Shown here: piece by piece, positions 44,698 to 53,525 of the stretch
Numbering within the stretch: position 1 is the first letter of the stretch
Layout of the letters: each line of letters begins with the position of its first letter
NCBI GenBank assembly: GCA_020852175.1
Contig: JADZBH010000016.1
Coordinates: 62,001 to 126,000, forward strand
Length of the DNA: 64,000 bases
Direction: 5' to 3'
DNA from: Bryobacterales bacterium
Lineage (GTDB): Bacteria > Acidobacteriota > Terriglobia > Bryobacterales > Bryobacteraceae
The notes under the pieces: model-generated
Databases searched by the model: none
Seen by the model: only the letters and a program-made list of their open reading frames with translations
Told to the model about the DNA's origin: nothing
Made by a program: the position numbers and the translations under genes

Positions 44698-44889
44698 TCA
44701 GTTCACGTGCCGGCCAGCCGGTTGCTCCAGCAGAGAAATCCCGGCCAGGCACTGGCTCCGGCTCAGTTGTGAATAGAGTTCGAGGGACCGGATCATCCGC
44801 GTGAGCATCAGGTGGCGACGGTAGAGTTGGCGGAGAGCGGCTTGCAACTGGGGAAGAGTTTCAGAGGGGGGGGAGGGAGGTTTGGACAT
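44698..44889 (-). CDS. Possible 63-residue helical protein
   Basis: A short frame with credible coding character: 63 residues, after a Pro/Ser-rich lead a helix with repeated hydrophobic spacing (QLQAALRQLYRRHLMLTRMI). It lies in an otherwise empty 498-base stretch upstream of the sigma gene on the same strand. No ribosome binding site or homologue is recognised. It could be non-coding. Confidence 0.4.
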   Translation of the reverse strand: MSKPPSPPSETLPQLQAALRQLYRRHLMLTRMIRSLELYSQLSRSQCLAGISLLEQPAGRHVN

Positions 44890-45073
44890 CCTAACCCAGA
44901 TGATAACAGTACCATGAGTACTGGACAATAACGCATTTTACAGATGTTTGTTGTCGATATTTCCTTTATATTCGCCCAATTTGTCAAAAGCTGTATGTCG
45001 TTTCGATGAGCCGGATCGCCCTGGGACCCCATGTTAGAATGAAAACCTCCCCCTCACTGAAGCTCAGATTCTC

Positions 45074-47419
45074 ATGGACTTTCTCGCCGGACTTAATCCG
45101 CAGCAACAACAGGCCGTGCGTCATGTCCGGGGTCCGCTGTTAATTCTGGCAGGGGCCGGAAGCGGCAAGACGCGTGTGGTGACGCACCGCATTTGCCATC
45201 TGATTCAAGACCATGGCGTACCGCCGGAATCGGTGCTGGCCGTCACCTTCACGAACAAGGCGGCCGGCGAGATGCGCGAGCGGGTCCACAACCTGCTGGC
45301 CGGCGCGGGTGTGTTCCGGACGCCGCAGGTGTCCACGTTCCACAGCTTTTGTGTGCGGGCGTTGCGCCGCGACGGCGCCCCGCTGGACCGGTTGCGTCCG
45401 GGCTTCACGCCCCAATTCGTCATTTACGATGACGACGACCAGCTTGCGCTGGTCAAGCAGATTTACAAGCATGCCGGGGTGGACGACAAGGCGCTGCCGG
45501 CGCGCCAGGCGCTGAGCCGCATATCGAACGCGAAGAACCGCCATGACGGTCCGGAGGAGTTGTTGCGCCAGGCGCGCGACCCGAACGGCAAGAAACTCGC
45601 CCAGGTGTATGAACTGTATGAGGCCAAGCTGCGGCAGGCCAACGCTCTGGACTTCGACGACCTGCTGTTGGAGACGGTCCGTCTGCTCGGTTCCGACGAG
45701 GCTACGAGCGACGCCTATAATGCCCGGTACGAATTTCTGATGATCGATGAGTATCAGGACACCAACCGCAGCCAGTACGAGTTGATGCGTCTGCTCACCA
45801 CGCACCATTCCAACGTCTGCGTTGTGGGCGACGAGGACCAGTCGATTTATTCCTGGCGCGGGGCCGACATCCGCAACATTCTCGATTTCGAGAAGGACTA
45901 TCCGGAGGCCGTCACGATCCGTCTGGAGCAGAACTACCGATCCACGAAGCGCATCCTGGAGGCGGCCTCGACGGTGATCGCCAACAACCGCGAGCGCAAG
46001 GGGAAGACATTGTGGACCGAGGGCGCCAGCGGAGACAAGATCACCGTCTACCAGGCCTTCGACGCCGAGGGCGAAGCGCTTTACATCGCCGATGAGATAC
46101 GCAAGTCGCTGGCCTACGCGCCGGGCGAACGGATTGCCATCCTGTACCGGACGAATGCACAGTCGCGGCAGATGGAGGAGGCGCTGCGCCGTTACAACGT
46201 GCCTTATGTGGTGGTGGGGGGCACGAGTTTCTATCAGCGCGCCGAGATCAAGGACGCGATGTCGTACCTGAAGCTGAGCCTGCTGCCGCAGGATTCCATC
46301 AGCCTGAACCGGGTTTTGAACACGCCCGCGCGCGGCATCGGCAAGACGACGATGGACTTCGTGGAGCAACATGCGGCGCAGCAGCGCATGAGCACTTGGG
46401 ACGCGATTGGCGACCTGTTGGAGCGGAAAACTCTGGCCTCGCGCGCCGAAGCGGCGCTGGCGGCCTTTCGCCGCCTGATGTTGGACCTTCACGAGATGGC
46501 CAGGACGCGTGCGGTGAGCGAGGTGATGGAGGCGATTCTCGATCGGACGGGCTACCGGCGCATGTTGGAACAGGACAAGGCCGTGGAGAACGAGTCGCGG
46601 TTGGAGAACCTGAACGAGTTACTGAATGCCGCTGCCGAAGCAGCAGAGCGTGGCGAGGGGGTGGCCGACTTCCTGGACCATGCCGCACTGGTGGCCGATT
46701 CGGATCAACTGGACGAGAGCGCCCGTGTTTCCCTGCTGACCGTGCACAACGCCAAGGGGTTGGAGTGGCCGTTGGTGTTTCTGGCCGGGTTGGAGGAGGG
46801 GCTGTTTCCACACGCGCGGTCGCGCGAAAGCGAATCGGCGATGGAGGAGGAGCGGAGGCTGTGCTATGTCGGCATGACGCGGGCGCAGAAGAAGCTGACG
46901 CTGTCCTGGGCGCGGGCGCGCCGCAAGTTTGGAGGCGGTCCGTTGGAGCCGGCCATCCGCTCGCGTTTTCTTTCCGAGGTTCCGGCCGAGGTGATGGAGA
47001 AGAAGGGCGCGGCGGACCGGGCCGATTTCAGTACCGGTGCGGGCGAGGTGAACCTGGGATTGGAGCGCCACGAGGCGCGCGAGTCGGCCCGCCGGAATTT
47101 ATACACGGGAAAGACTTATAATTCTTTAGAGAACATCTCTGAGTTCTTCCAGTCGCGTGGCATACGGCCCCCGTCGAGTGTCCCGGCTGCGGCGCCCGCT
47201 CCGGTTGTGGCGCCACCGCAACCCACGATCGCCGCCCGGCCCGCGCGCCCCAAGCGAAAGTTTGGCGCGGGCTCGGAGGTGGAACATCCGAAGTATGGCC
47301 GTGGCAAGGTACTGCGCCGGGAGGGCGATGGTGACGACGCGAAGCTCACCATTCTGTTTCCCGGCCACGGCATGAAAAAGATTATTGAAAAATTCGCAGG
47401 ATTGAAGATTGAAGAATGA
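45074..47419 (+). CDS. pcrA: ATP-dependent DNA helicase PcrA/UvrD
   Basis: A 781-residue superfamily 1A helicase with all motifs in order: Q motif LNPQQQQAV, I (AGAGSGKT), Ia (TFTNKAAGEM), Ib (VSTFHSF), II (DEYQDTN), III (GDEDQSIYSWRGA), IV (LEQNYRST), V (LLTVHNAKGLEW), VI (VGMTRAQKKL). The C-terminal Tudor-like domain (about 730-781, HPKYGRGKVL) contacts RNA polymerase or DNA in PcrA proteins. It unwinds 3'-5' in nucleotide excision and mismatch repair. TAGAAT upstream near 45038 may be the -10 box. A 52-residue basic protein starts on its stop codon. Confidence 0.95.
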   Translation: MDFLAGLNPQQQQAVRHVRGPLLILAGAGSGKTRVVTHRICHLIQDHGVPPESVLAVTFTNKAAGEMRERVHNLLAGAGVFRTPQVSTFHSFCVRALRRDGAPLDRLRPGFTPQFVIYDDDDQLALVKQIYKHAGVDDKALPARQALSRISNAKNRHDGPEELLRQARDPNGKKLAQVYELYEAKLRQANALDFDDLLLETVRLLGSDEATSDAYNARYEFLMIDEYQDTNRSQYELMRLLTTHHSNVCVVGDEDQSIYSWRGADIRNILDFEKDYPEAVTIRLEQNYRSTKRILEAASTVIANNRERKGKTLWTEGASGDKITVYQAFDAEGEALYIADEIRKSLAYAPGERIAILYRTNAQSRQMEEALRRYNVPYVVVGGTSFYQRAEIKDAMSYLKLSLLPQDSISLNRVLNTPARGIGKTTMDFVEQHAAQQRMSTWDAIGDLLERKTLASRAEAALAAFRRLMLDLHEMARTRAVSEVMEAILDRTGYRRMLEQDKAVENESRLENLNELLNAAAEAAERGEGVADFLDHAALVADSDQLDESARVSLLTVHNAKGLEWPLVFLAGLEEGLFPHARSRESESAMEEERRLCYVGMTRAQKKLTLSWARARRKFGGGPLEPAIRSRFLSEVPAEVMEKKGAADRADFSTGAGEVNLGLERHEARESARRNLYTGKTYNSLENISEFFQSRGIRPPSSVPAAAPAPVVAPPQPTIAARPARPKRKFGAGSEVEHPKYGRGKVLRREGDGDDAKLTILFPGHGMKKIIEKFAGLKIEE

Positions 47420-47574
47420 ATACGAAGCATATCGCCGATAAGACCGAACGCAAGAAGGCAAAGCGCACCGCGCGCAAAAAGGCAACACCGCTTGCTCCGC
47501 GCCCGGACAGCGTGGCCCGCGGATCGACCAAGAAAAAAGTGAAGCAAGTGGTCAAGGGCCAGAGGAAGCGCTAG
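47416..47574 (+). CDS. 52-residue highly basic protein coupled to pcrA
   Basis: A tiny gene whose ATG overlaps the pcrA stop (ATGA at 47416-47419), the same junction used by many neighbouring gene pairs. It encodes 52 residues, 20 of them Lys or Arg, with three basic clusters (RKKAKRTARKK near residue 12, KKKVK near 39, QRKR at the end) and a short proline hinge (residues 25-30). No Cys, signal or membrane helix. The composition fits a nucleic-acid- or ribosome-binding peptide; a role with PcrA is suggested by coupling only. I know no named family for it. Confidence 0.6.
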   Translation: MNTKHIADKTERKKAKRTARKKATPLAPRPDSVARGSTKKKVKQVVKGQRKR

Positions 47575-47643
47575 GGTTTCGCGGCGGCGTGTTCCGGCGC
47601 GGGCATGGGCCCGGGCCGGACTCCAGCCGTGTATCCTCATTCG

Positions 47644-49134
47644 ATGGACCGGCTCTTCCGCAAGAAGAACATCGATGAGTTGATTGCCGACAGCGAGCGG
47701 CCGGACCGCCGTCTGAACAAAACGCTGGGTCCGTGGAGCCTTACCGCGCTGGGCGTGGGAGCCGTCATTGGATCCGGTATTTTCATTCTCACCGGGACGG
47801 CGGCGGCGGGCGAGACGCTGACCTTCCATTCGATACTGCATGCGCCCGTGCTCGATTTACTGCGGCACGGGATGAACGCTACATCCACCATGGGACGTCC
47901 AGGCGCGGGGCCGGGTATTGCCCTTTCCTTCCTGCTGGTCGCCTTCGCGTGCAGTTTCGCAGCGCTGTGTTATGCCGAGCTGGCGTCGATGATTCCCATC
48001 GCGGGTTCCGCCTACACGTATGCCTACGCGACGCTTGGCGAGTTGTTTGCGTGGATCATCGGCTGGGATCTGATTCTTGAGTACGCTGTCGGCAACATGG
48101 CCGTCGCCGTCGGTTTTTCGGCCTATTTCAACCAGATTCTGGATTCGTTGTTCGGGGTCCATCTGCCTCCCCATCTTTCCGAACCGATGTTCGCCGGCGG
48201 CGTGGCGACGGGTGCATGGTTCAATCTGCCCGCCTTCCTCATCATCATGGCGCTCACAGTGCTGCTGGTTCGCGGCGTGAGCGAATCGGCCGGCGCCAAC
48301 ACCGTGATGGTCGCGATCAAGGTGGCGGCGATACTGATTTTTGTTTTTGGGGCGTCGAGCTCGATCAACTTCGACAACTACCACCCGTTTTTGCCCAACG
48401 GCTTTTCCGGGGTGATGACGGGCGCGGCGATCGTCTTTTTCAGCTATATCGGTTTCGACTCGGTCTCGACGGCGGCCGAAGAATGCCGCAATCCGCAGCG
48501 CGATCTGCCCATTGGCATCATCGCGTCGCTATTCGTCTGCACATTGCTGTATGTCGCCGTGGCGGTTGTGCTGACCGGGATCGCCCACTACCAGACGCTG
48601 GCCGTGGCCGCGCCTGTCGCCGAGGCGCTCAAGGGGGCCGGCATGGAGGGTTTGCGCCGCATTGTAAGCGTGGGCGCCGTGGCCGGGATGTTGAGCGTGC
48701 TGCTGGTTTTTCAGTTCGGCCAGGCGCGCGTCTGGTTCGCCATGTCGCGCGACCGGCTGCTGCCGGACGCCTTTTCGCGCGTGCATCCGCGGCTGAAGAC
48801 GCCATACATCAGCACGATCGCCGCCGGACTGCTGGTGGGGATACCGGCCGGAATTCTCGACATTGGAACGCTGGCCGATTTGACCAACATCGGAACGTTG
48901 TTTGCTTTCATCGTCGTCAGCGCGGGTGTGATCGTTTTGCGCCGCACTCAGCCGGAGCGTCCGCGGGCCTTCCGCGTACCGCTGGTTCCGCTGCTGCCGC
49001 TCATATCCATTTTCATGTGCCTGCTGCTGATGCTGAGCCTGCCGCTGGAAACGTGGCTGCGTTTCCTGGTTTGGCTCGCCCTGGGGCTGGCCGTCTACTT
49101 CCTTTACGGCAGAAAGCGTACGATGACGGCATAA
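47644..49134 (+). CDS. APC-family amino-acid permease (cationic amino-acid transporter-like)
   Basis: A 496-residue membrane protein with about 12-14 helices. Helix 1 has VGAVIGSGIFILTGT, the APC substrate motif, and later SYIGFDSVSTAAEECRNPQRDLP is the helix 6-8 loop signature of CAT-type permeases. It would import amino acids by proton symport or exchange. The ATG at 47644 fits the usual N-terminus, and TATCCT lies six bases upstream with no ribosome binding site. A 70-base spacer separates it from the 52-residue gene. Substrate specificity is not clear. Confidence 0.9.
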   Translation: MDRLFRKKNIDELIADSERPDRRLNKTLGPWSLTALGVGAVIGSGIFILTGTAAAGETLTFHSILHAPVLDLLRHGMNATSTMGRPGAGPGIALSFLLVAFACSFAALCYAELASMIPIAGSAYTYAYATLGELFAWIIGWDLILEYAVGNMAVAVGFSAYFNQILDSLFGVHLPPHLSEPMFAGGVATGAWFNLPAFLIIMALTVLLVRGVSESAGANTVMVAIKVAAILIFVFGASSSINFDNYHPFLPNGFSGVMTGAAIVFFSYIGFDSVSTAAEECRNPQRDLPIGIIASLFVCTLLYVAVAVVLTGIAHYQTLAVAAPVAEALKGAGMEGLRRIVSVGAVAGMLSVLLVFQFGQARVWFAMSRDRLLPDAFSRVHPRLKTPYISTIAAGLLVGIPAGILDIGTLADLTNIGTLFAFIVVSAGVIVLRRTQPERPRAFRVPLVPLLPLISIFMCLLLMLSLPLETWLRFLVWLALGLAVYFLYGRKRTMTA

Positions 49135-49143
49135 GGAAACGCC

Positions 49144-50460
49144 ATGCACACACGCCGCCATTTCTCACGCCTGTTCGCCGCACTTCCGCTGATGCCCGCC
49201 GCCGCGGCGCAGGAAGCCGCGCGCCGCTCCGCCGGACTGCCCAGGCTCACCATCAAGGACGCCAAGGTGATCGCCACCAGCGGCGGTTCGGAGTACCGCT
49301 GGATCTTTCTCAAGCTGATCACCTCCGAGCCGGGGTTGTACGGGATTGGCTCGGCCTCGAACCACTACCAGACGCACGCGGTAATTGCCGCGCTGGAGCA
49401 CCATCTCATCCCATGGCTGATCGGGAAGGATGCCGATCAAATCGAGGACCTGTGGCAGAGTTCGCACCTGCGCACCTACTGGCGTAACGGTCCGGTGAAC
49501 AACAACGCGCTGAGCGCGATGGACATGGCGTTGTGGGACATCAAGGGCAAGCGCGCGGGCATGCCGGTGTACGATTTGCTGGGCGGCAAGGTGCGGGGCG
49601 CCGTGCCCTGTTACGACCATGTGGGCGGGCGCGATGCCGCCGAAGCAAGCGAGGCCGTGCTGGGATCGCAGGAAAAAGGCTACCGGCACATTCGCGTGCA
49701 GTTCGGCGGCTATGGCGGAGGAGGGTTTATCGAGGCCGGGAAGGGAAGCCGTCCCGAGGGTGGATACGCGGGTCCGGCGTTCGACGAAGAACTGTACGTG
49801 GATACCGTGCCGCGGCTGTTCGAGCAGATCCGGGCCAAGGTGGGGATGACGCCCAAGTTGTGCCACGACGTGCATTCGCACCTGACGGGCATGAACGCGG
49901 CGGAGTTTTCGCGCCGCATGCAACCTTTGCAGATGTTCTTTGTCGAGGACGTCCTGCCGCCGGAGCAACTGGCGTGGTACCGCGAGTTGCGCAAGCTTTC
50001 CACTACGCCACAGGCCGTTGGGGAGTTATTCACGCACCCATTTGAATACATGCCGTTCCTGGCCGAACGGCTGATCGACTTCGCGCGCTGCCGCGTTTCT
50101 TCCATCGGCGGCATCACGCCGGCCAAGAAGGTGGCGGTGATGTGCGAGATCAACGGTGCGCGGACGGCGTTTCAGGAGGGCGGGGAGAATGACCCGGTGA
50201 ATCAAATCGCGGCTTACCACGTGGACATCAGCAGTCCTGGATTCGGCATTCAGGAGGAGAACCATTTTCCCGATGCCGTGCGAGAACTCTTTCCGGGGAT
50301 GGGCGAGATTCGCAGCGGTTACCTTTACGGCAGCGGCAAACCGGGGCTTGGCCTGGATCTGGTGGAAGCCGTGGCGGCGCGGTATCCGCTGAAGCCGATC
50401 ACGGGAGGCGGTGTATACCATTTGGATCGCGCCCTGGACGGCAGCGTCGTGAAGCCGTGA
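49144..50460 (+). CDS. Exported enolase-superfamily dehydratase (RspA/mannonate dehydratase type)
   Basis: A 438-residue enzyme of the mandelate racemase/enolase superfamily. Segments match the RspA/ManD group: GSASNHYQTHAV, MALWDIKGKRAGMPVYDLLGGK, YDHVGGRD, CHDVHSHLTG, FVEDVLPPEQ, GELFTHPFEY and SIGGITPAKKVA. These dehydrate acid sugars such as D-mannonate to 2-keto-3-deoxy acids, the substrate of the kinase at 9316-10350. Unusually, it begins with a signal-like stretch (HTRRHFSRLF, then a hydrophobic core ending PAAAAQ) with a twin-Arg pair, so it may act in the periplasm. AAGGAAA precedes the ATG. Many RspA-like members have low activity, so the substrate is uncertain. Confidence 0.87.
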   Translation: MHTRRHFSRLFAALPLMPAAAAQEAARRSAGLPRLTIKDAKVIATSGGSEYRWIFLKLITSEPGLYGIGSASNHYQTHAVIAALEHHLIPWLIGKDADQIEDLWQSSHLRTYWRNGPVNNNALSAMDMALWDIKGKRAGMPVYDLLGGKVRGAVPCYDHVGGRDAAEASEAVLGSQEKGYRHIRVQFGGYGGGGFIEAGKGSRPEGGYAGPAFDEELYVDTVPRLFEQIRAKVGMTPKLCHDVHSHLTGMNAAEFSRRMQPLQMFFVEDVLPPEQLAWYRELRKLSTTPQAVGELFTHPFEYMPFLAERLIDFARCRVSSIGGITPAKKVAVMCEINGARTAFQEGGENDPVNQIAAYHVDISSPGFGIQEENHFPDAVRELFPGMGEIRSGYLYGSGKPGLGLDLVEAVAARYPLKPITGGGVYHLDRALDGSVVKP

Positions 50461-50540
50461 GGGCGGTACGGTAGCGAGATTTTTCGTCGAGCCTGCAATA
50501 AACCCCTGGCGGCCCTCGTACATAGGGTTGAGGACCAAAC

Positions 50541-51056
50541 ATGGGCACTGCGATTCAGGCCGCTGCCGCGATACCTGGTTTTGTGAAGCCGCCACCCGAT
50601 CTGGAGCAACTCTACCTGCGTTACGCGGAGACCGTCTATCAGTCTGCCCTGCGCGTGACGGGCAATCCAACCGACGCCGAGGACGCATTGCAGGTAGTGT
50701 TTCTGCGCCTGGTGAGCAACAGGCCGGACACTTCCACGGATGTTCTGGACAAGTATTTCCGCCGTGCCGCGGTCAACGCCGCCATCGACATATTGCGGCG
50801 GAAGAGGTGGCAGGCGGAGGTGGAACTGGATCCGGCGCGCGAATATTCGGCGAAGGACAGCACGGCGCTGCTGAAGGAGCGTATTCGCTGCTCGCTGGCG
50901 AAGCTGCCTGGGGATGACGCCGAACTTTTCGTGCTGTGTTATCTGGAAGGGCATAGCTATGAGGACTTGGCGTTGCAGATGGGAGTCGAGCGCGGCACGA
51001 TCGGCAGCCGGCTGCACCGGATCCGCGCGGTACTCAAGAAAGAGTTGAGCAGGTAA
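50541..51056 (+). CDS. ECF-type sigma factor
   Basis: A 171-residue sigma factor: region 2 (LEQLYLRYAETVYQSALRVTG, DAEDALQVVFLRLV) and region 4 with the HTH (LEGHSYEDLALQMGVERGTIGSRLHRIRAV). GAGGACC precedes the ATG. It starts an apparent six-gene operon: the next gene encodes a zinc-finger/FecR protein 12 bases on, then two ABC ATPase-permease pairs with overlapping ends. The likely action is regulation of this operon and other targets under control of the FecR protein. Confidence 0.9.
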   Translation: MGTAIQAAAAIPGFVKPPPDLEQLYLRYAETVYQSALRVTGNPTDAEDALQVVFLRLVSNRPDTSTDVLDKYFRRAAVNAAIDILRRKRWQAEVELDPAREYSAKDSTALLKERIRCSLAKLPGDDAELFVLCYLEGHSYEDLALQMGVERGTIGSRLHRIRAVLKKELSR

Positions 51057-51068
51057 AGGAGGCAGGCC

Positions 51069-53525
51069 ATGACCGACGAACGATTTGATGAAGTTCTGGA
51101 CGAGATGCGCGCCGAGCGCGCCCCTGCCGAGCAAACCGCCGAAGCCAGGGAGCGAGCCTGGGGCCAGATCCTGCGGTCCACTTCACTCGCCTGCGCCGAA
51201 TTCCGTCCGGAGTTCGGCGCATATCGCGCGGGGGAACTGACGGCCGCCCGCGGGACGCTTTTGGAGGATCACTTGGGGCGGTGCGCCGAATGCCGGCGGG
51301 CGTATGAGGACCCGGCGCGTGAGGACCGCGTGGTGGCCATGCCGTTACCGGCGCGTCACAAGGCGGCGTCATGGATGAAGTATGCGGCCGCCGCGTGTGC
51401 CGCCGCGGCAGCGCTTTACCTGGGGCGGGACACACTCGATTCGGCGTTAGCTCCAGGCGGCCCGCGCGCCACAGTGGCATCGGTATCGGGCGTGCTGCAG
51501 CGAGTGACAGGGGAAAGTTTGAAGCCGGGCGATTGGCTGACGGAAGCGGAGGTTGTCCGGACAGTGACGGGATCGCGCTCCGTGTTGACGCTGTCGGATG
51601 GGTCGCGGGTGGAGATGAACCAGCGGACCGAACTGGCGCTGCGGACAGCCTGGAGCGGCTCCACGATTCAGCTTCACCACGGCGATGTCATTGTTCAAGC
51701 GGCCAAGCAGAGGCGGGGCCGCCTGCGCGTGGTGACTCGTGATTCGGTGGCTTCCGTGAAGGGTACGATCTTCGCGGTTTCCACGGGGGCGGCGGGGTCA
51801 CTGGTCTCCGTGGCGGAGGGCGCCGTCGATGTGACGCAGCCGGGCAAGCGGTCGCGGCTGATGGCGGGCCAGCAGTCGGCCACGACGCAGGCGCTGGCCG
51901 GGGTGCCCGTTCAGGCCCCGTTCGCCTGGAGCCAGGAGGCGGAGAGGTACTTTGCTTTGCTCGCCGAGTTCAAGGGAATCGAGAAGCAACTGGCCTCGCT
52001 GCCGGGGCCTGCGCTTCGCACCGAGGCCCGGCTGCTGCGCTACCTGCCGTCGAGCACAGGGGTCTATTTCGCGATTCCCAACGTAGGGGGTACGCTACGC
52101 GAGGCGATGCGTCTCATCGAAGATCGAGCCGGCGAGAACGCAATGCTCGGCGAGTGGTGGGGGTCGGAACAGGGGCGGCGTTTGCGCAACCTCATGGACA
52201 AGCTGCAATCGGTCACGCCGCTGTTGGGCGAGGAGGTTCTGTTCACGCTTTCGCGGGCATCGGACGGTGGCGAGCACGTCACGCCGCTGTTGCTGGCCGA
52301 GGTGCAGCCGGGACGTTCCGAGCGCTTGACCGAAGCGCTGGACCGTCTAGCTCCGGAGTTTGACGGGAAGCTTCCTTACCGTATCGAGAACGGCCTGCTG
52401 CTCATTTCGGAATCGGAGGAGAGGCTGAATTTCATGCGTTCGATGCTGGGTTCGGGCTCTGCTTCGCCCTTTGCCGCTGAGATTGCCGCGCGCTACCGGG
52501 AAGGCGCCGGTTGGCTGTTGGGCATGGACGTTTCCAAGTTCGCGCCCGGCCCCGGGAAGGTTGAACTGGGCGCGCTGGGTTTGGAGAACCTACGCTACGT
52601 ATTCTTCGAACAGCGATCCGGAAGCGGACAGGATGAGAACGCCGCCACGCTCTCCTTCGCAGGGCCGAGGCGGGGACTGGCTTCGTGGCTTGCGGCTCCG
52701 GGCACGGCCGCTTCGGCCGAATACGTTTCCTCGGAGGCCGTCGCGGCGCTGGCCCTCTCGGTGCGAGACCCGCGGCAGACGATTGAAGAGATTTTTTCCT
52801 CGATCACGGGCATTCCGGCCGATCTGGCGCGGTTCGAAGCCGAGACGGGTGTCAATGTGCGCACGGATATAGCCGGGTCGCTGGGCACCGACTTCACGCT
52901 GGCCCTGGAGCGGCCCTCGCTGCCCATTCCCGGCTGGATCGCCGCCATCGAGGTGGTGCATCCGACGGTGCTCGACGGCGCCGTACAACGGATTGTGGAA
53001 GTCTATAACGTACGTCTTTCGCAGGAGCCAGCCTCGCGCCGGATGACGTTGAGGCGGGAGGAGGTGAATGGGCGCACGTGGACGGTGTTGCAGTCGGGCG
53101 CGCTTCCGGCGGCGTTGTATTGGACGTACGACCGCGGCTATCTGATCGTCTCCACGGACAGGTCGCTGGCGGCGCGCGCGATAGCGACGCGCGACGGCAG
53201 CGGTTCGTTGCCGCGATCCTTCAAGTTCACCGAACGTTATCCCGCCACGGGCAGTCTGCACCATGCGGGCTTCCTGTGGCTGAATGCGAACGGTGTGCTG
53301 GCCGATTTATCCAGCCTGGCATCGAACCCGCGACTGAAGACGCTGATGGAGAACCGGGACCCGCTCTTGATTATTCTTGATGGAGAAAGGGAACGAATTC
53401 GGGCCGCGAGCCGTAGTCGATTAACGAGCCTCATTCTCGACGCCATGCTGATGCAGGGCGCCGGAGAAGCGGGGCAGAGCGGCGAAAGGCGCACCGTGAC
53501 GAAGCAGTTGAAATCGAGGCTATGA
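51069..53525 (+). CDS. Zinc-finger anti-sigma/FecR protein with long C-terminal domain of unknown function
   Basis: An 818-residue membrane protein. Residues 1-90: anti-sigma zinc-finger domain with HLGRCAEC (His-x3-Cys-x2-Cys). A membrane helix follows at about 97-113 (WMKYAAAACAAAAALYL). Residues 125-280: FecR domain (LTLSDGSRVEMNQRTEL, GTIFAVSTGAAG), placed outside. Residues 285-818 are a large extracellular beta-rich region with no known fold; it contains LPSSTGVYFAIPNVGGTLRE and may be a DUF3352-like module. It would hold the sigma factor until a signal reaches the outside part. The downstream ABC gene overlaps its stop by four bases. Confidence 0.82.
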   Translation: MTDERFDEVLDEMRAERAPAEQTAEARERAWGQILRSTSLACAEFRPEFGAYRAGELTAARGTLLEDHLGRCAECRRAYEDPAREDRVVAMPLPARHKAASWMKYAAAACAAAAALYLGRDTLDSALAPGGPRATVASVSGVLQRVTGESLKPGDWLTEAEVVRTVTGSRSVLTLSDGSRVEMNQRTELALRTAWSGSTIQLHHGDVIVQAAKQRRGRLRVVTRDSVASVKGTIFAVSTGAAGSLVSVAEGAVDVTQPGKRSRLMAGQQSATTQALAGVPVQAPFAWSQEAERYFALLAEFKGIEKQLASLPGPALRTEARLLRYLPSSTGVYFAIPNVGGTLREAMRLIEDRAGENAMLGEWWGSEQGRRLRNLMDKLQSVTPLLGEEVLFTLSRASDGGEHVTPLLLAEVQPGRSERLTEALDRLAPEFDGKLPYRIENGLLLISESEERLNFMRSMLGSGSASPFAAEIAARYREGAGWLLGMDVSKFAPGPGKVELGALGLENLRYVFFEQRSGSGQDENAATLSFAGPRRGLASWLAAPGTAASAEYVSSEAVAALALSVRDPRQTIEEIFSSITGIPADLARFEAETGVNVRTDIAGSLGTDFTLALERPSLPIPGWIAAIEVVHPTVLDGAVQRIVEVYNVRLSQEPASRRMTLRREEVNGRTWTVLQSGALPAALYWTYDRGYLIVSTDRSLAARAIATRDGSGSLPRSFKFTERYPATGSLHHAGFLWLNANGVLADLSSLASNPRLKTLMENRDPLLIILDGERERIRAASRSRLTSLILDAMLMQGAGEAGQSGERRTVTKQLKSRL

